A stretch of DNA of 64,000 nucleotides from contig OZ005604.1 of the NCBI GenBank assembly GCA_963930655.1, positions 2,676,001 to 2,740,000 of the forward strand, written 5' to 3'. The notes beneath the pieces were generated by a model that was not told the DNA's origin, did no database searches, and saw only the letters and a list, made by a program, of their open reading frames with translations. Every line of letters begins with the position of its first letter. Within the stretch, counting starts at the first letter, position 1. The position numbers and the translations under genes were made by a program. Below are positions 22,922 through 34,815 of the stretch, piece by piece. The stretch comes from Myrica gale. Its lineage: Eukaryota > Streptophyta > Magnoliopsida > Fagales > Myricaceae.

Positions 22922-24092
22922 GTAATGTGTCAAGAGTAAAACCAAATCGACTGCTCTGCTTGTGTTCTTTTACTTGTTTGAGGGGATGAATTAATTGTTA
23001 CCTCCGGTAAAATGATATCATGGTATGTTCCCAAATAGGCATGCAGTTGCACGTGAAGGGATCGTACACTGTCATCCAAGATTTGGCCCTGCCAAACCAT
23101 CTCCCGTACAATACAAGCAGCACTCACGTGGTAGATCTAGGAATTTATGTTAGAAGCGGATGTGATAATAGTAATTAATTTTTTAAAATTATTTATCTTG
23201 TTATATATTTATAATAGTAGTTATACTAATTTATAAGTATATTTCAAGATACAATAATATATGAATACCTACATATAAACTTGAACATGTTTAGAAAGTG
23301 ACCATGTCTCTAAATCATAAATCTATTCTCAAAAAAAGATAATAAATCATAGAATAGCCATGTAATAATCTTTCTTTGTGGATTACATACTCAATATTTA
23401 TTTAGCTGAAATTGTAATTTTAGCTCAATATTTTTTTTTGTTGAAATGGTGATTTTATAAATTTTAGAGTGAATAATGAAACATTAAAAAGATTTAAAGA
23501 TAAAATAAAGTTATGCACTAAAAAATGAATATGATTTAACTTTGAAGCTTTAAAACAATCTATTAAATAAAGAGAAAATACACAAATATATAACCATAAT
23601 AAAATAATTATAAATTATTTTTTATTTCTATCTAATTATCTCTTTTTATTATAATAAATATAAAAATTCAACCAAATCATATATATAATTAACTGGCATA
23701 AGCTAACATTTTGCAAAATCCACATTAACTGAACATTTTGAAAGAATTTGCGAGCGCAGTGGCCCCGCCCGTCCCCATCCAGCTTGTCTCCGGCAGCTGC
23801 ACAGCACAGTCCTCGTGACTGATTTATGCTAAGGACAAGCAACATGTTGCAGACTACACGTGATAGCTGGATTCTTATCAGATTTTTTGTTGCGTAGCTT
23901 TGGTACCCATATGAACCGTCTCGTCACTCGTTATCTGTCCCTCTGACACGAAGGATGGTACGTGTCATTCTGCACTCTTCTACTTTTTTTTTTAGAACTG
24001 CACTCTACTACTTAATTGGCTGGGCGCAACCCAAAAGCCAACCTGAGCTTCAGTAGATTTGCAGTAGAAGAGTAAAGCTGTAGAAGAGGATA
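22922..24092. other. Intergenic; upstream region of defensin 1
   Basis: No gene recognised in 22922-23850. CACGTG at 23857-23862 and ACGTGTC at 23960-23966 lie 230 and 127 bp upstream of the defensin ATG and could be G-box/ABRE-type sites. I see no clear TATA box. Confidence 0.5.
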
Positions 24093-24450
24093 ATGGAAAG
24101 GAAATCGCTTGGGCTTTTCTTGTTGCTGCTCGTTGCCTTGGCTTCTCGTAAGATTCTTTCACTCCTAACACGTGAATGCTTATTTCGATGTTTAATTTCC
24201 ATACCATATTTTGGTTTGTTTTTTTTTTGACGTATGAAGTAAGTCCAAGATTTGGTGTTTTTTTCGGTTTCGCATTACAGAAGAGATGGTGGTGCCAACT
24301 GAGGCAAGAGTCTGCGAGTCACAGAGCCACAATTTCAAGGGGCCATGCACGGGTGACCACAACTGTGCTCTGGTATGCAGGAATGAAGGTTTCTCTGGTG
24401 GCAAATGCCGGGGATTCCGTCATCGTTGTTTCTGCACCAAAGGTTGTTAG
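24093..24450 (+). CDS. Plant defensin 1 (gamma-thionin)
   Basis: Two exons, 24093-24147 and 24281-24450, phase-1 GT-AG intron of 133 bp, 74 aa. The first exon codes a signal peptide ([18 protein letters not shown]). The mature part, starting near ARVCESQSH, has the eight cysteines of plant defensins (C-x10-C-x5-C-x3-C-x9-C-x6-C-x1-C-x3-C) and the gamma-core [13 protein letters not shown]. These are small secreted peptides stabilised by four disulfides, mostly antifungal. The loop RGFRHR is close to the RGFRRR loop of Medicago MtDef4, and the N-terminal CESQSHxFKGPC also matches that type. A tandem paralogue follows 3.7 kb downstream. The intron position is the usual one for the family. Confidence 0.95.
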
Positions 24451-24740
24451 TCGGCGCTGCCAGACGACATGCATGCACGCAGCATAAGCTTTTAATTTGG
24501 AAGTAACGAATAATAACCATATTTGTATCTCTAGGGTTTGGACTGTGTGAATTGTGAGGCACAAATAAGTATTCTCTTCCATTGGAGGGGTAAATCATCG
24601 TGCATTAGCTTCTTCGTCGAGTTCCACCTAGTCGTGGCTTTCTTTGCTTAATGGAATTGTATTTTCAATTTTATTTCAGTGCAAGAAGTACATTTCCCTT
24701 CTGTGTTTGAGAGTTTTGTCTACACTTTTCCCTCTCCCAT

Positions 24741-25934
24741 TGCTTAACGCTCCGGTCCAAACCATGAAGATAAATTTCTATATAAAATAAATTTTTTTCA
24801 CCGTGAATAATCATTTATCTATGTCCTAATATTTTAAAATTAATTTTTTATAAATTTAGCAAAATATTCATAAATAGTAAAAAGACTCAAAAATATCAAT
24901 TGGAACCCTAAAATTTACATTAGCATATATAATATTTCTAATATCAATGAAGATCTCTTGAAATAATACAATATCGAATTCTCCAACATTAATCTTCAAA
25001 AGTACTTTTACAAAACACTCATTTAAAACACAAATCTACCTGAAGCTCCACAAACTTCTCTAAGTTTGTCAACTCATTCGAAACACAAAGGGGTGAGCTA
25101 CGACAAGCTCAGTAAGTAGTAAGTCAATAGGGTTGAAGAAAAGACAATTTTATCACAATAACCGAAATCCAAAATAAAACACTGTGAGTCATACCGAATC
25201 TAAAATACAAGTTTGTATAAAAAATATCCAATTGTCAAACAGACATTCAGGCCACAAAGACCTTCAAATTGGCCACACAGACCACAAAGATAAATTGGTC
25301 ACACAGACTACAAAGATATATCACCAGAGTAAGGACAATTTTCGCAGTATGATCAAGCTATAAATACTTCAATTGAGTTTCACGAAAATCTCAACAATTT
25401 CTTGTTATCGAAAATTTGTTCAGTTCCCTAAATAATACATCAAAACTGTATAAAATATTGTATATGTTTAAAAATTTCATTGAAGAACCACTTACCTCGA
25501 ACGCTTAACCAATCTTTAATGTTTCTTCAATAATTGTCGAACAATCTCTTGGAACCTAGTAGTACCACATCAATCCAAATTTCGGTCTCCAATATACATT
25601 CTCTGTGACCATTTATTAACCTTAATCCAACTTTTAAAATTCAAGCATACCTTTATCCATCACTTTTAAATTCAAAAATAAATTTGTATCCATATCTTTC
25701 AATCAAATATAAGAAGATATATTTATCCATATTTTAACCTTTAAATTCAAATCTAAGATCAAATCTCTATTCAAACATTTAAATTCAAATATAAATCACA
25801 TTTCTATATAAGCACCTTTAAATTTAAAAATACGATTTAACCTCTATCCAAAAATCTAACATAGAGCTAACCTCTATCTCTTCGTTTAAAATTCAAATTA
25901 CTCTCTTACACCTTTTTCGGGACAAGGTATTACA
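24741..25934. mobile_element. Ty3/gypsy-like LTR, solo, old
   Basis: The left end resembles the TGTAACGTCCCGG start of the next entry and the right end is TTTTTCGGGACAAGGTATTACA without its first two bases. The centre has GGGTGAGCTACGACAAGCTC, a pattern typical of plant Ty3/gypsy LTRs. About 1.19 kb. No internal coding region is attached and no target duplication is clear. It is a fossil with considerable divergence from its neighbour, so not recent. Confidence 0.6.
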
Positions 25935-25961
25935 GGTAGTCTGTCGCAATATGATGTTACA

Positions 25962-26529
25962 TGTAACGTCCCGGGCCTAAACTCCATACGGATAGATTTC
26001 CATATAAAATAAATTTTTTTCACCATGTATAATCATTTATCTAGACTACAATATTTCCAAACTAATATTGTACAACTTCAGCAAAATATTCATAAATCGT
26101 AAAAAAACCCAAAAATATCAATACGAGAAATGAAATTTACATTAGCATATCCGATATTTTCAATATCAATGAAGATCTCCCAAAATAATACAATATCGAA
26201 TTCCCCAATATTAATATCCAAAAGTATTCTTGCAAAACACGCATTCAAAACACAAATATATCTTAAGCTCCTTGAACTTCTCTAATTCTGCCAACTCTGA
26301 AAAATATAAGAATAATCTTTATCAATATCTTAACCTTTAAATTTAAACCCAAGATCAAATCTCTATTCAAACCTTTAAATTCAAATATAGATCACATCTC
26401 CATATCAACACCTTTAAATTCAAAAATACGATTCAACCTCTATCCAAAAATCAAACATAGGATTAAGACTTATATCTTCGTTTAAAATTCAAATTACTCA
26501 CTTACACATTTTTCGGAACAGGTATTACA
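25962..26529. mobile_element. Ty3/gypsy-like LTR, solo, second copy
   Basis: It starts TGTAACGTCCCGGGCC and ends GGTATTACA, with a 5-bp target duplication TTACA on both sides (25957-25961 and 26530-26534). Much of it aligns with 24741-25934, but at 568 bp it is about half the length, so it looks incomplete. The target duplication of its own shows it inserted separately rather than as the partner LTR of one element. Confidence 0.7.
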
Positions 26530-26534
26530 TTACA

Positions 26535-28170
26535 TAACTTATGTGCCAAAAGCTTAGGACTTGAAACACCGAAAGACATGCAACCTAATGGAAATTCTTA
26601 TGGGTTTTTCGGCGTGTTTTTTTAGTGCGCTGGAATGGTCTTTCAAGCAAAGGCAGCGTTTTCAAAGCAATCAGAAAGACCTCCCTAATTCTCCACAGGA
26701 AAAAATTTATCTAGACAGATCCATATACATATCTTATTGATTCGCGGGATCCTGATCCAGATTCCTTCCCGACTACTGGACCACTCCAGTGCTTTGGGTA
26801 CTAAAAACTCTCTGCCATCCATTGTAGCTAGCAGAGGTAGTTCAATCCTTTTGATTCTTCTCTTTTATAGTATACTGATGGGGCAAACTCCTAAGAAAAA
26901 ATAACAACAAAAAAATTTCTATGTAATACAAAAAAGTATTTTAGAGTTAAAATATCAAGAATTAAGGACTTCAAATATTAAAAATACATTATATTGAAAT
27001 ACATGTATGGTATTATTTGTTGAAACTGAGAAGTGACAATTAGATTATACGAGTTTGCATCTTCTAAAAATATTGTAAAATGACTTCGTTCTTAATAGTT
27101 TCAAAATTTTCTCTCGATGTAAACCATCATACTATCATTCATTCAGTGGCTATTAAGATTCAAGCCCTTGTAGCCAGTTATTGTATGGTCCTTCGGGATG
27201 TTTCATTTACTGTTATGGGCTCTTTTGCCCCTATGCTTTGTACCGGCCTTGATGGTTCCTCTGTAATCAGCATTCTCCGGTGAAATGAATTTCACGTTGG
27301 TCTCGACGATAACCAGTTTGAAAAAGTTAGCTAACAGAGCGACTCACTAGAGAGAAGAAAGAGATTGGGGGGCGTGAAGAAGTCAAAGGGATTTTAAAGG
27401 GATTATTAAAATCCTTGGCGCTGGGTTTAGGGGGTGGCGACCTTTGGTTAACACATAAAATTAAAAAATTTTGAGGCGAAGGGGGCGGCTGCTCGTTCAG
27501 CCTGTGTGAATCATACCCTCTATTTACCCAAAGAGAGAAAAAATTCTTAAAGAGTAATGTCACTTTGTAATGTAGTCGAGCCAAACACTACGATAAAAAG
27601 AAAAAAAAAATTATGTATATAGTTTATCATTACAAGTTTGTGTGATCCGAATCTGGCCATTGTCCAAAGGAAAAAATAACTTATGATCCATGCCGTTTTA
27701 TAGCTCGTTATTCAGACCTTGTTACACCTTCGTTAATGTCCATTTTATAACAAGGACTTGCTTTAGACCACATCAAGCATCACTTGATCCCCGTGGCCCC
27801 ATTGATCTAACCATCTTGGCAATCTCATCAGTCATCACTCTGCAGTCTCCACAACTCCCTGTGAGCTTTGGACTATTTTTCTCTTCCCAATATCGTATTT
27901 CCTCGGATATCACCAAGGATACCTTGGATGCGGAGGAAATTTCGGAAAAGCGCAGTTTTCACGAAAAGATTCGAGTGCGGACAATTATATCGGCCACCTG
28001 CTGCACGTGAAAAGACTGTATCTCACCTCTACCAAAGCTCTACAAACCAACCATGAATTCTTTAATGCGGCCTCCTCCTGTTTTGTTCTCTATAAATTGA
28101 GGAAGGAATCCCCACCATTTGAAGGAGGTTTCAACAGTTAAAGATCGTAGAACAGGGCTAAAAGATAGAC
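26535..28170. other. Intergenic; upstream region of defensin 2
   Basis: Open frames at 27080-27283, 27690-28010 (+) and 27327-27584 (-) are not recognised. CACGTG lies at 28004-28009. The sequence CTCTATAAATTGAGG near 28089 is a good TATA box about 80 bp before the ATG of defensin 2. Confidence 0.5.
28089..28097 (+). promoter_or_regulatory. TATA box of defensin 2
   Basis: CTATAAATT lies 80 bp upstream of the start codon at 28171. Sequence and distance are typical of plant core promoters with a short leader. Confidence 0.6.
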
Positions 28171-28528
28171 ATGGAGAGGAAAACATTTGGTCTTTTGTTT
28201 TTGCTGCTCATTCTCTTTGCTTCTCGTAAGTGACTCTCTGTTTCTATTCTCCAGCACTTTCTACGTTTCTTTCCTTCTCTTAGTCGTAACGTAACGTGTG
28301 TTACATGCCCAGATTTTTAACAGCATAAAACTTCTTTTTTTCTTTGTTATATATGCAGAAGAGATGGTGATGCGGGCTGAGGCAAGGGTTTGCGAGTCCC
28401 AGAGCCATGGATTTAAGGGCGCGTGCACCAGAGACCACAACTGTGCTCTGGTATGCAGGAATGAAGGTTTCTCAGGTGGAAAGTGCATAGGAATACGTCA
28501 CCGCTGCTTTTGCACTAAGCTTTGTTAA
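28171..28528 (+). CDS. Plant defensin 2 (gamma-thionin), tandem paralogue
   Basis: Two exons, 28171-28225 and 28359-28528, phase-1 intron of 133 bp, 74 aa. Signal peptide [18 protein letters not shown]; mature part near [15 protein letters not shown] with all eight cysteines in the same spacing as defensin 1 and the segment [17 protein letters not shown] unchanged. The gamma-core loop differs: IGIRHRCFC instead of RGFRHRCFC, so one arginine and one phenylalanine are replaced by isoleucine. Signal, exon sizes and intron length agree exactly with the first gene, although intron sequences differ, so this is a tandem duplicate old enough for non-coding sequence to diverge. Expected to be secreted; activity may differ from defensin 1. 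Confidence 0.95.
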
Positions 28529-31500
28529 ATCGAAGCTAAAGGACAATGCATTCGAAGACAACAATGGAGGACCTTTTAGTTCTTCTACTAGTTTACTAGC
28601 TTTGAACTGTGTGATCTGAATAATGAATCTCTTCTATGATTGAGGAAGATTCATCATGCATGTTTCTTTCTTTAGAAACAGCATTAGCTGTTTGTTTGTG
28701 TCATGTTGTACTAGGATCTAGTATTGGCTTTTAAGAGAACGGCGTATCTCTAGCATCTTTCAGGAGCAAGATCCACAGTTGTCTTCTTAGTTTGATGAAT
28801 TTTCTTCCAACCAGAGTACTTTACCCCTCTCCAAAACGCCAATGGTATTTTTTAATGATTTTCTTTCTAGTTACGCTAGCTTCTTTTTCTTGGTCGGAAT
28901 CTTATTAGAGAGGGGGAGAGACCAAATGAAAAGGACACGAAAGACAAGCGAACATGCATATTGATTAGGCGTTGAAATAAGTACAAATTATCCGGCGAAA
29001 CTAGCCGCAATGCAATTCCGGTACGAGCAGCGAGTGTCTAGAACGTTTGAAAAGACTTCCAGTAGTTTTGAACACATTGGGCTTGTGATCAAAGTATCAT
29101 AAACAATGGGGTCAGCGAGTGTCTAGAACGTTTGAAAAGACTTCCAGTAGTTTTGAACACATTGGGCTTGTGATCAAAGTATCATAAACAATGGGGTCAA
29201 TTTTGAATGAACTTCCAATTCGTTTCGTAATCGTACTGCCCATTAGTTTTGGATCTCCATTTTCCTGCCCCGTGGGGATGCTCATTGGGTTGGTGAAAAT
29301 TCACAGATCCAACTCATTTGGGACGAGGTTCTTGTGGATTTCTAACCACACTTTTTGGGTCAGGGGGCAACTGACAGGAGTTGCTCTAGCTAGGTCCAAT
29401 GTCAGATAGGGGCCAGCAACAAAGATTTTTTTTTTCCTAAGCAGGAACAAAGGATTTGCTTGTTACGTCTGTATACCGAAATTTTGAAAAATATTTCTAA
29501 AATTTTGGGAATCTTTTAAATGTTGATGTTTATTTGAGTTTGTGAAAAGTTTGAAATGTATGTGTAAAAGTTAGAAATTTTGAATTATGTTTGTTTTGTT
29601 ATAAATTTTGAGCTCCCAAACATGTCCGCAAATTGCGCGATGATCTGATTTGATTAGTTCAAATTAAATGGGATCATTTCTAATTTATATATATTAATTA
29701 AATTATTCTAAGCTTGAACATGCCGGACTTTATGCAATCAATATTAAATATTGTATCACTTACATATATATATATATATATATATTTCTTACGCTCCATT
29801 CAATCAATGAAGGTTAGAAATAAAACTTAAGAGGTTAATTGAACGAAAATTTTCTTGAGAGGTCAATATATTTCAGGATAATAATAACATGCCCTTATAA
29901 TTTTCAAAAAAAATAGGAATGAATTAGCAAAAAAAGGTCCATTTTTTCCTATCCATATTTTTGGTGGATGTAAAATGTTAAGTGTGAAGTTGCCAATAAA
30001 CTTGACTATACTGAACGGACCACTATAAATCTTAATTATTTTACTATGTTTTTGAAGGACTTCATTTTTTGCTCACTTTTAACTATCAACGGCCTCTGGC
30101 ATTTTTTTTTTCCAAATTATAAACTTTGATGGGTTATGTCCTAAACTATGAATGCATCAGCTACTTTATCAAATTGTGACATATGATATGACCTGTTTTT
30201 TTCTTCTTTAACGGACAGATATTTAGTAACGTACGTTTTACAGAAGATATTGTAGATCAATGACAAGTTTTTCCTGTTTTGACTAGCTGGAAAGTGATAT
30301 GTGCGCTAGCTAGTCGATGTTAGGTGTAAGTTCAGGTACGAAGTTACCATTAAAGTTTAAGGCCTATTTATTTTTTTTCTATTTTTATCTTGGAGGGGCC
30401 TTTTGGTCCGTCCATATCAATTTTTGTCTAGTTTAAGGACCAAATTGAATAACAAATGACAATTAAATTTTTACAACTTGAAGGGCTTAATGAGACAAAT
30501 TTAAATTTGAGGGAGATACTTTAATATTATTATAAATATGGGATAGTGTTTCCCCAAATTTGTTTTTTGGACCGAAATTGCAGTTTATTTGGATTTAAAT
30601 CGCAAACCTTAATTCATTAAAATGGCTCTAAAACTTGTAGCTCAGCTATAGTATATACCATGAGTCTTTTGTTGGCGGCCAGACGGACTGGAGACCGCTT
30701 TAAACGTGTATGTATCTCTGCGTAATTTGAGCACAGTAAGCACTCTAAAAGGATGGCAAACATTCTCTCGTGGTGGCAAAATGCTGCCAAAGACTTTAAT
30801 TTAGTACTCCTGCAGGTCTTATTTCTTCGGCCAGCTAAAGAGTTGCCAACTATATGCCCCTAGGCCTCAGGGCCTCAAAAATTAATTTACTTCTGCTATC
30901 TAATCGATACATATGCGCCAAAGAGCCTGAAAACAACACTTAAGAGTCTTAGATAGTCTTTCCAATCACTGGTTTGCCTAATCTGCTGATGTGGACCCGA
31001 TTCTGGAAATCTTTTCGGCTTTGTGACAAATATAAGACCGATATTTGCAGTCAAAAGAGAGACCAATAACTCGAATTAGGCCCACTTGCTCCATGGACGT
31101 ATGAGGTGGGCAAAACAATGGAGGCACGGTGATGGGTTACCAACCTAAAAGATTCCTCCATTTCTCTCCGATTTGTTCCATAACATTATTGTATTCTCTT
31201 TATTATTTTCGAGCCCTTCTAGAAGCAACAAAAGTTTTTAAGTTAGGAAGATGTTCCCTTACCAACCTTGCCCACAAGGTTTCACATGGCCGGCTAAAAA
31301 TGACATGCTGTCAGCTCTGTGGAAAACTGGACTGTGTAGGCAGGGGTTGGTTGAATAGTGAAAACGACAACTATAATTTGATTAATCAAACCCAATTACT
31401 AACTAGTACTATTAATGCTGCATGTTCTAGAAATGTTTTTATTTTCCCGATTAAGATGATCAGCAGTTGGTGGGATATATATATGCCAGGCGTGAACGAT

Positions 31501-32678
31501 GATGACCTTCAGCAAAGGTGGAAAATGAAGTCAATTAGGCCAACTTTCTAGAGAGTATCTAATATTAATGCAGTACTAACAACATAGTCCTAGAAATCAA
31601 TAAAATATAAACATGTCCTTAGTTATTCCAGATAATATTCATCCAAATTGTACTAGAAAAAGAAATAAATTGTTATTTTGTAAAGCTCAAGCCCAATTTT
31701 TTTTAAAGGAGACCTTAAGGTGTAAGCTGCATTACTATGATGCAGAAACAACATTCAAATCAAAGGTATCAAATTTTATACTCGCCTCATTGTTTGATTG
31801 ATTTGCTCTTCCTTTTTTTTTATTGAGATTAGAATCATAGGTTAGCAAATCTGATGCTTTAAATTCGAAATAACTCCAATTTCTTTTAATTCATATTTAC
31901 ACTAATTTTTTTAACACGAACAAAATTCGAATACTCATTTACGTGCATCGAATTTTAAAAGACGTGATTCAGTATCCGTCCGAATTAACTCAATTTTGTG
32001 ACAAATCTCTGAGAAATTTATCAACCCATTAATTAACCTCTGTTTAACTCACAATTTTTTTATAGGTAGTAATTTGAACATCTTTAGATTATATTTATAA
32101 CATATTAGTAGCTATATATTCATGTTGTGTGAAAGGTGCTGCTTAGTGCTTAAAATAAACAATTGATAGGTATAAAAAGGTTTGAGGGCTCTGTTGATAT
32201 CAATCATGGAAGGGAGGGAAGTTTATTACTTTGTCATCCTGAATTGACAAGAGTAAGTGGAGTAAGTGCGTGTTGGTGATCTTCTAGAATCCTTTTGTTA
32301 GGAATGGACAGGAAAAAAAATTGCAGCTAGAAAGAGAGTGGAAAAGAGGAAGACCACAAAAAGTTGGAAAGGAATCGTGAAGACAAGGATAAGTTGTGCT
32401 TGGGCGGGCCTTAAGAGAAAAAAAAGTTCGGTGTGACGGCCTAGTTTGAAATGAATTCGTCTCTGCAGTGTTTTGCTATGATAGGTCCTCAACAATCTCA
32501 TTTTCTCATGCGGTACCGTCTGCCATAAGTTTGCACTTAGCTCATTAATCTCACTTCTTTTTCGTGTTTTCTTTTCTTGGTTCCTTTTCCTGCCTTCTCA
32601 ATCTTCATTGCCTAGAATCTACTACTTAGCTAGGTGTCATAAGTTTTCAAATGGCACGCTGTTATAATGATTCACCTG
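28529..32678. other. Intergenic, gene-poor
   Basis: No gene recognised. Contents: defensin 2 3' flank, a perfect 85-bp tandem duplication (separate entry), a small GAAATTTTGAAAAATAT-type element at about 29466-29631, and a TA run at about 29763-29785. The 140-aa open frame at 31129-31551 (+) has no recognisable domain. Confidence 0.5.
29028..29197. repeat. Perfect tandem duplication, 85-bp unit x 2
   Basis: CAGCGAGTGTCTAGAACG starts at 29028 and again at 29113. I see no difference between the two units, so the duplication is recent or an assembly effect. Confidence 0.9.
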
Positions 32679-33078
32679 AAAAATACACTTTTCACCTATA
32701 TGCTATTAGTTTCAGTGACACATTGCCTCCTAAACTAGCATTTTTAAAATATTGCACCTTCAAATTATCAATGTTAGACACTTTGCACCCTAAACTACCA
32801 ATTTTGACACATTACACCCTCTAACTACTAATATTAAACACTTTGCACCCTCCCTTTGATAATAATACCCTTAAAAAATTAATAAATTGACAACAATATT
32901 TTTACTATATGCAAAATGGGTCAAGGGCATTATTGTCATTTTAGTATCAAAATTTGAAAAATAGTGCAAAATGTCAAAAATTGGTAGTTAGATGATGTAA
33001 TGTATCAAAATTGGTAGTTTAGGGTGCAAAGTGCAAAACCTATGGTAGTTTGTGGGTGGAAATGTATTTTCCCATGAA
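32679..33078. mobile_element. Long-TIR MITE, ~400 bp (family seen three times)
   Basis: The two halves are inverted copies: the left has GCACCCTAAACTACCAATTT and the right carries the same words on the other strand, with ends near GAAAAATACACTTTTCACC and GGGAAAATACATTTCCACC. The interior has repeated TTGCACC units. Related copies lie at 56013-56360 and 60636-60893. No coding sequence. Probably Mutator-type by its long arms; the target duplication is not clear. Confidence 0.7.
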
Positions 33079-34815
33079 ACTTACTGTGTAATATTATTAG
33101 AGATATAAACAATAAATAAAATTTATTATAAGATTTATATTATTTAAAATTATATATAGAAAATATTAAATAATGTAATGTTTACTTATTATATTTATCT
33201 CTCTTCATATTATATGGTACAATTAAGATAATAAATTACATCTCTCTTCATATTATATGGTACAATTAAGATAATAAATTACAGAAGATCTTCCTCCATT
33301 CTATTTGTATGGATCAAGGTCCACAAAGTTTAGTTGAAGATTTTGTTCTACATACATATACACTTTTTAAAAACTTGGGCTAGCACTATTATAGAGTAAT
33401 ATACATAACAATAGGAGAATTTCATGTTTTAATTTTAGAATTATCTGATATTTTGCGAGAGGGTAATATGACAGAAGATTTATTAGTTAAGGAAGAATGA
33501 AGGAATGTCCACTTTAGTGGCATTGAGAGTTATCAAGTTATACAGTCTATTGGTGATTAGTAGATCATGCAATGTGTGGGTCTCGTTGCTTTGCTTTTAC
33601 GTTTGCATCTTGATAAGCTGAGTTTTACTAACATTAAAATTGATGTCTATTGGTTTGTTTTTTGTTTGCAATTTTATTCTTTGTTTTTTGTTTGATTTTT
33701 TGTGAGTATTTTATTTTATTTTTTAAGAGTCATGTCTGATTTTTGATGTAACTATAGTAGAGGATTTTTAATAAAATAAAAAGTATCGTCCTCTTTTCTT
33801 AGAAAACAAACATTACAATTGGAGAAATCTTCGTACATCTCTCGCTCGCTCTTTTGTTTCTTGAACTTTTTCCTCCAAGTGATTATCTTTGTATTTCCTT
33901 AAGTCCAAGTACCATGGCAAATGAAGAACTTGAACGGCCAAAAGAGTACTCAACATATACGTGTGGATCGAAATTATACTAAGAGTCACGATCATAAGAA
34001 AATTTTATACTATATTGGTTAATTAATTGAATATGAAGAGCACAATATGTGATAAATAATATTCATTCTATATGATAAATTATGAAACAAATTAATCATG
34101 ACCAAAGTTGAGCTTATTTGGAAATGAAATGCATTAAACTTAAGCATGTAATTAATCTAGATTAATAGATGAGATCAAGGTCAAGTACTTTGGCTTAAAC
34201 AAACAAATGTTAAAGCCTTAACATCGATTTGGATCAAAGTAATTGCCTATAGGTCAATCAAACAAGTAATTAATGAACGAGTTTAACCTCATTAATTCGA
34301 AAATAAATGACTCGTACACTCAACTTGGTTAAGCATGTGCTTAGAATAAAATTAAACATATTCACTTATCCAAGAAAAAAACTTACAGATCATACCAATG
34401 GGTATTCTTCAAATTTTCAATTCTCATGTGTTTACATATAGCTAGCGTTGAAAATATATATCAAAGAACATCACGAGGTCGAAAAAACAATTGACGAAAA
34501 TAGAGGTGCGTAACTGCAAAAGTGGAGGAGGAAAAAGCAAATAATTCCAACTACATAAAAAGTAGAGCTACCTACCAAATCCAGCACTAACTTAATTGCA
34601 ACCACTCGTCTCTCTCACCAACTCGGTCAAATAGCTAGCCTCCCCTCATTACTTCTTAAAAGAAAAAGGTCCGAGTCAATTGCACCTTCTGCTGCTCTCC
34701 ACCACCTCCCATTTATATTCCTTCTTCCTCCTTGGTCCCCAATTCCTTTTCAAGCTCCATTCCCCCACAAGTGTCTCTCCCCCTTTCTTTCTCCACCTCA
34801 GAACACCCAACAACC
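33079..34815. other. Intergenic; upstream region of MYB gene
   Basis: No gene recognised. An ~50-bp direct duplication (CATCTCTCTTCATATTATAT, about 33190-33285) is present. The stretch 34675-34815 is pyrimidine-rich like a 5' leader, with TTTATATTCC near 34711 as a possible TATA box. Confidence 0.5.

Noticed and set aside
24319-24598. Minus-strand frames across defensin 1
   Set aside because: Shadows of the defensin exon; 28261-28488 is the same at defensin 2. The eight-cysteine frame on the plus strand is clearly the coding one.
24741-26529. One complete LTR retrotransposon with two LTRs
   Set aside because: Only 27 bp separate the two LTRs, no coding region is present, and the second has its own target duplication.
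31129-31551. 140-aa plus-strand frame with several cysteines
   Set aside because: The cysteines do not form a known spacing and no family is recalled; left as intergenic.
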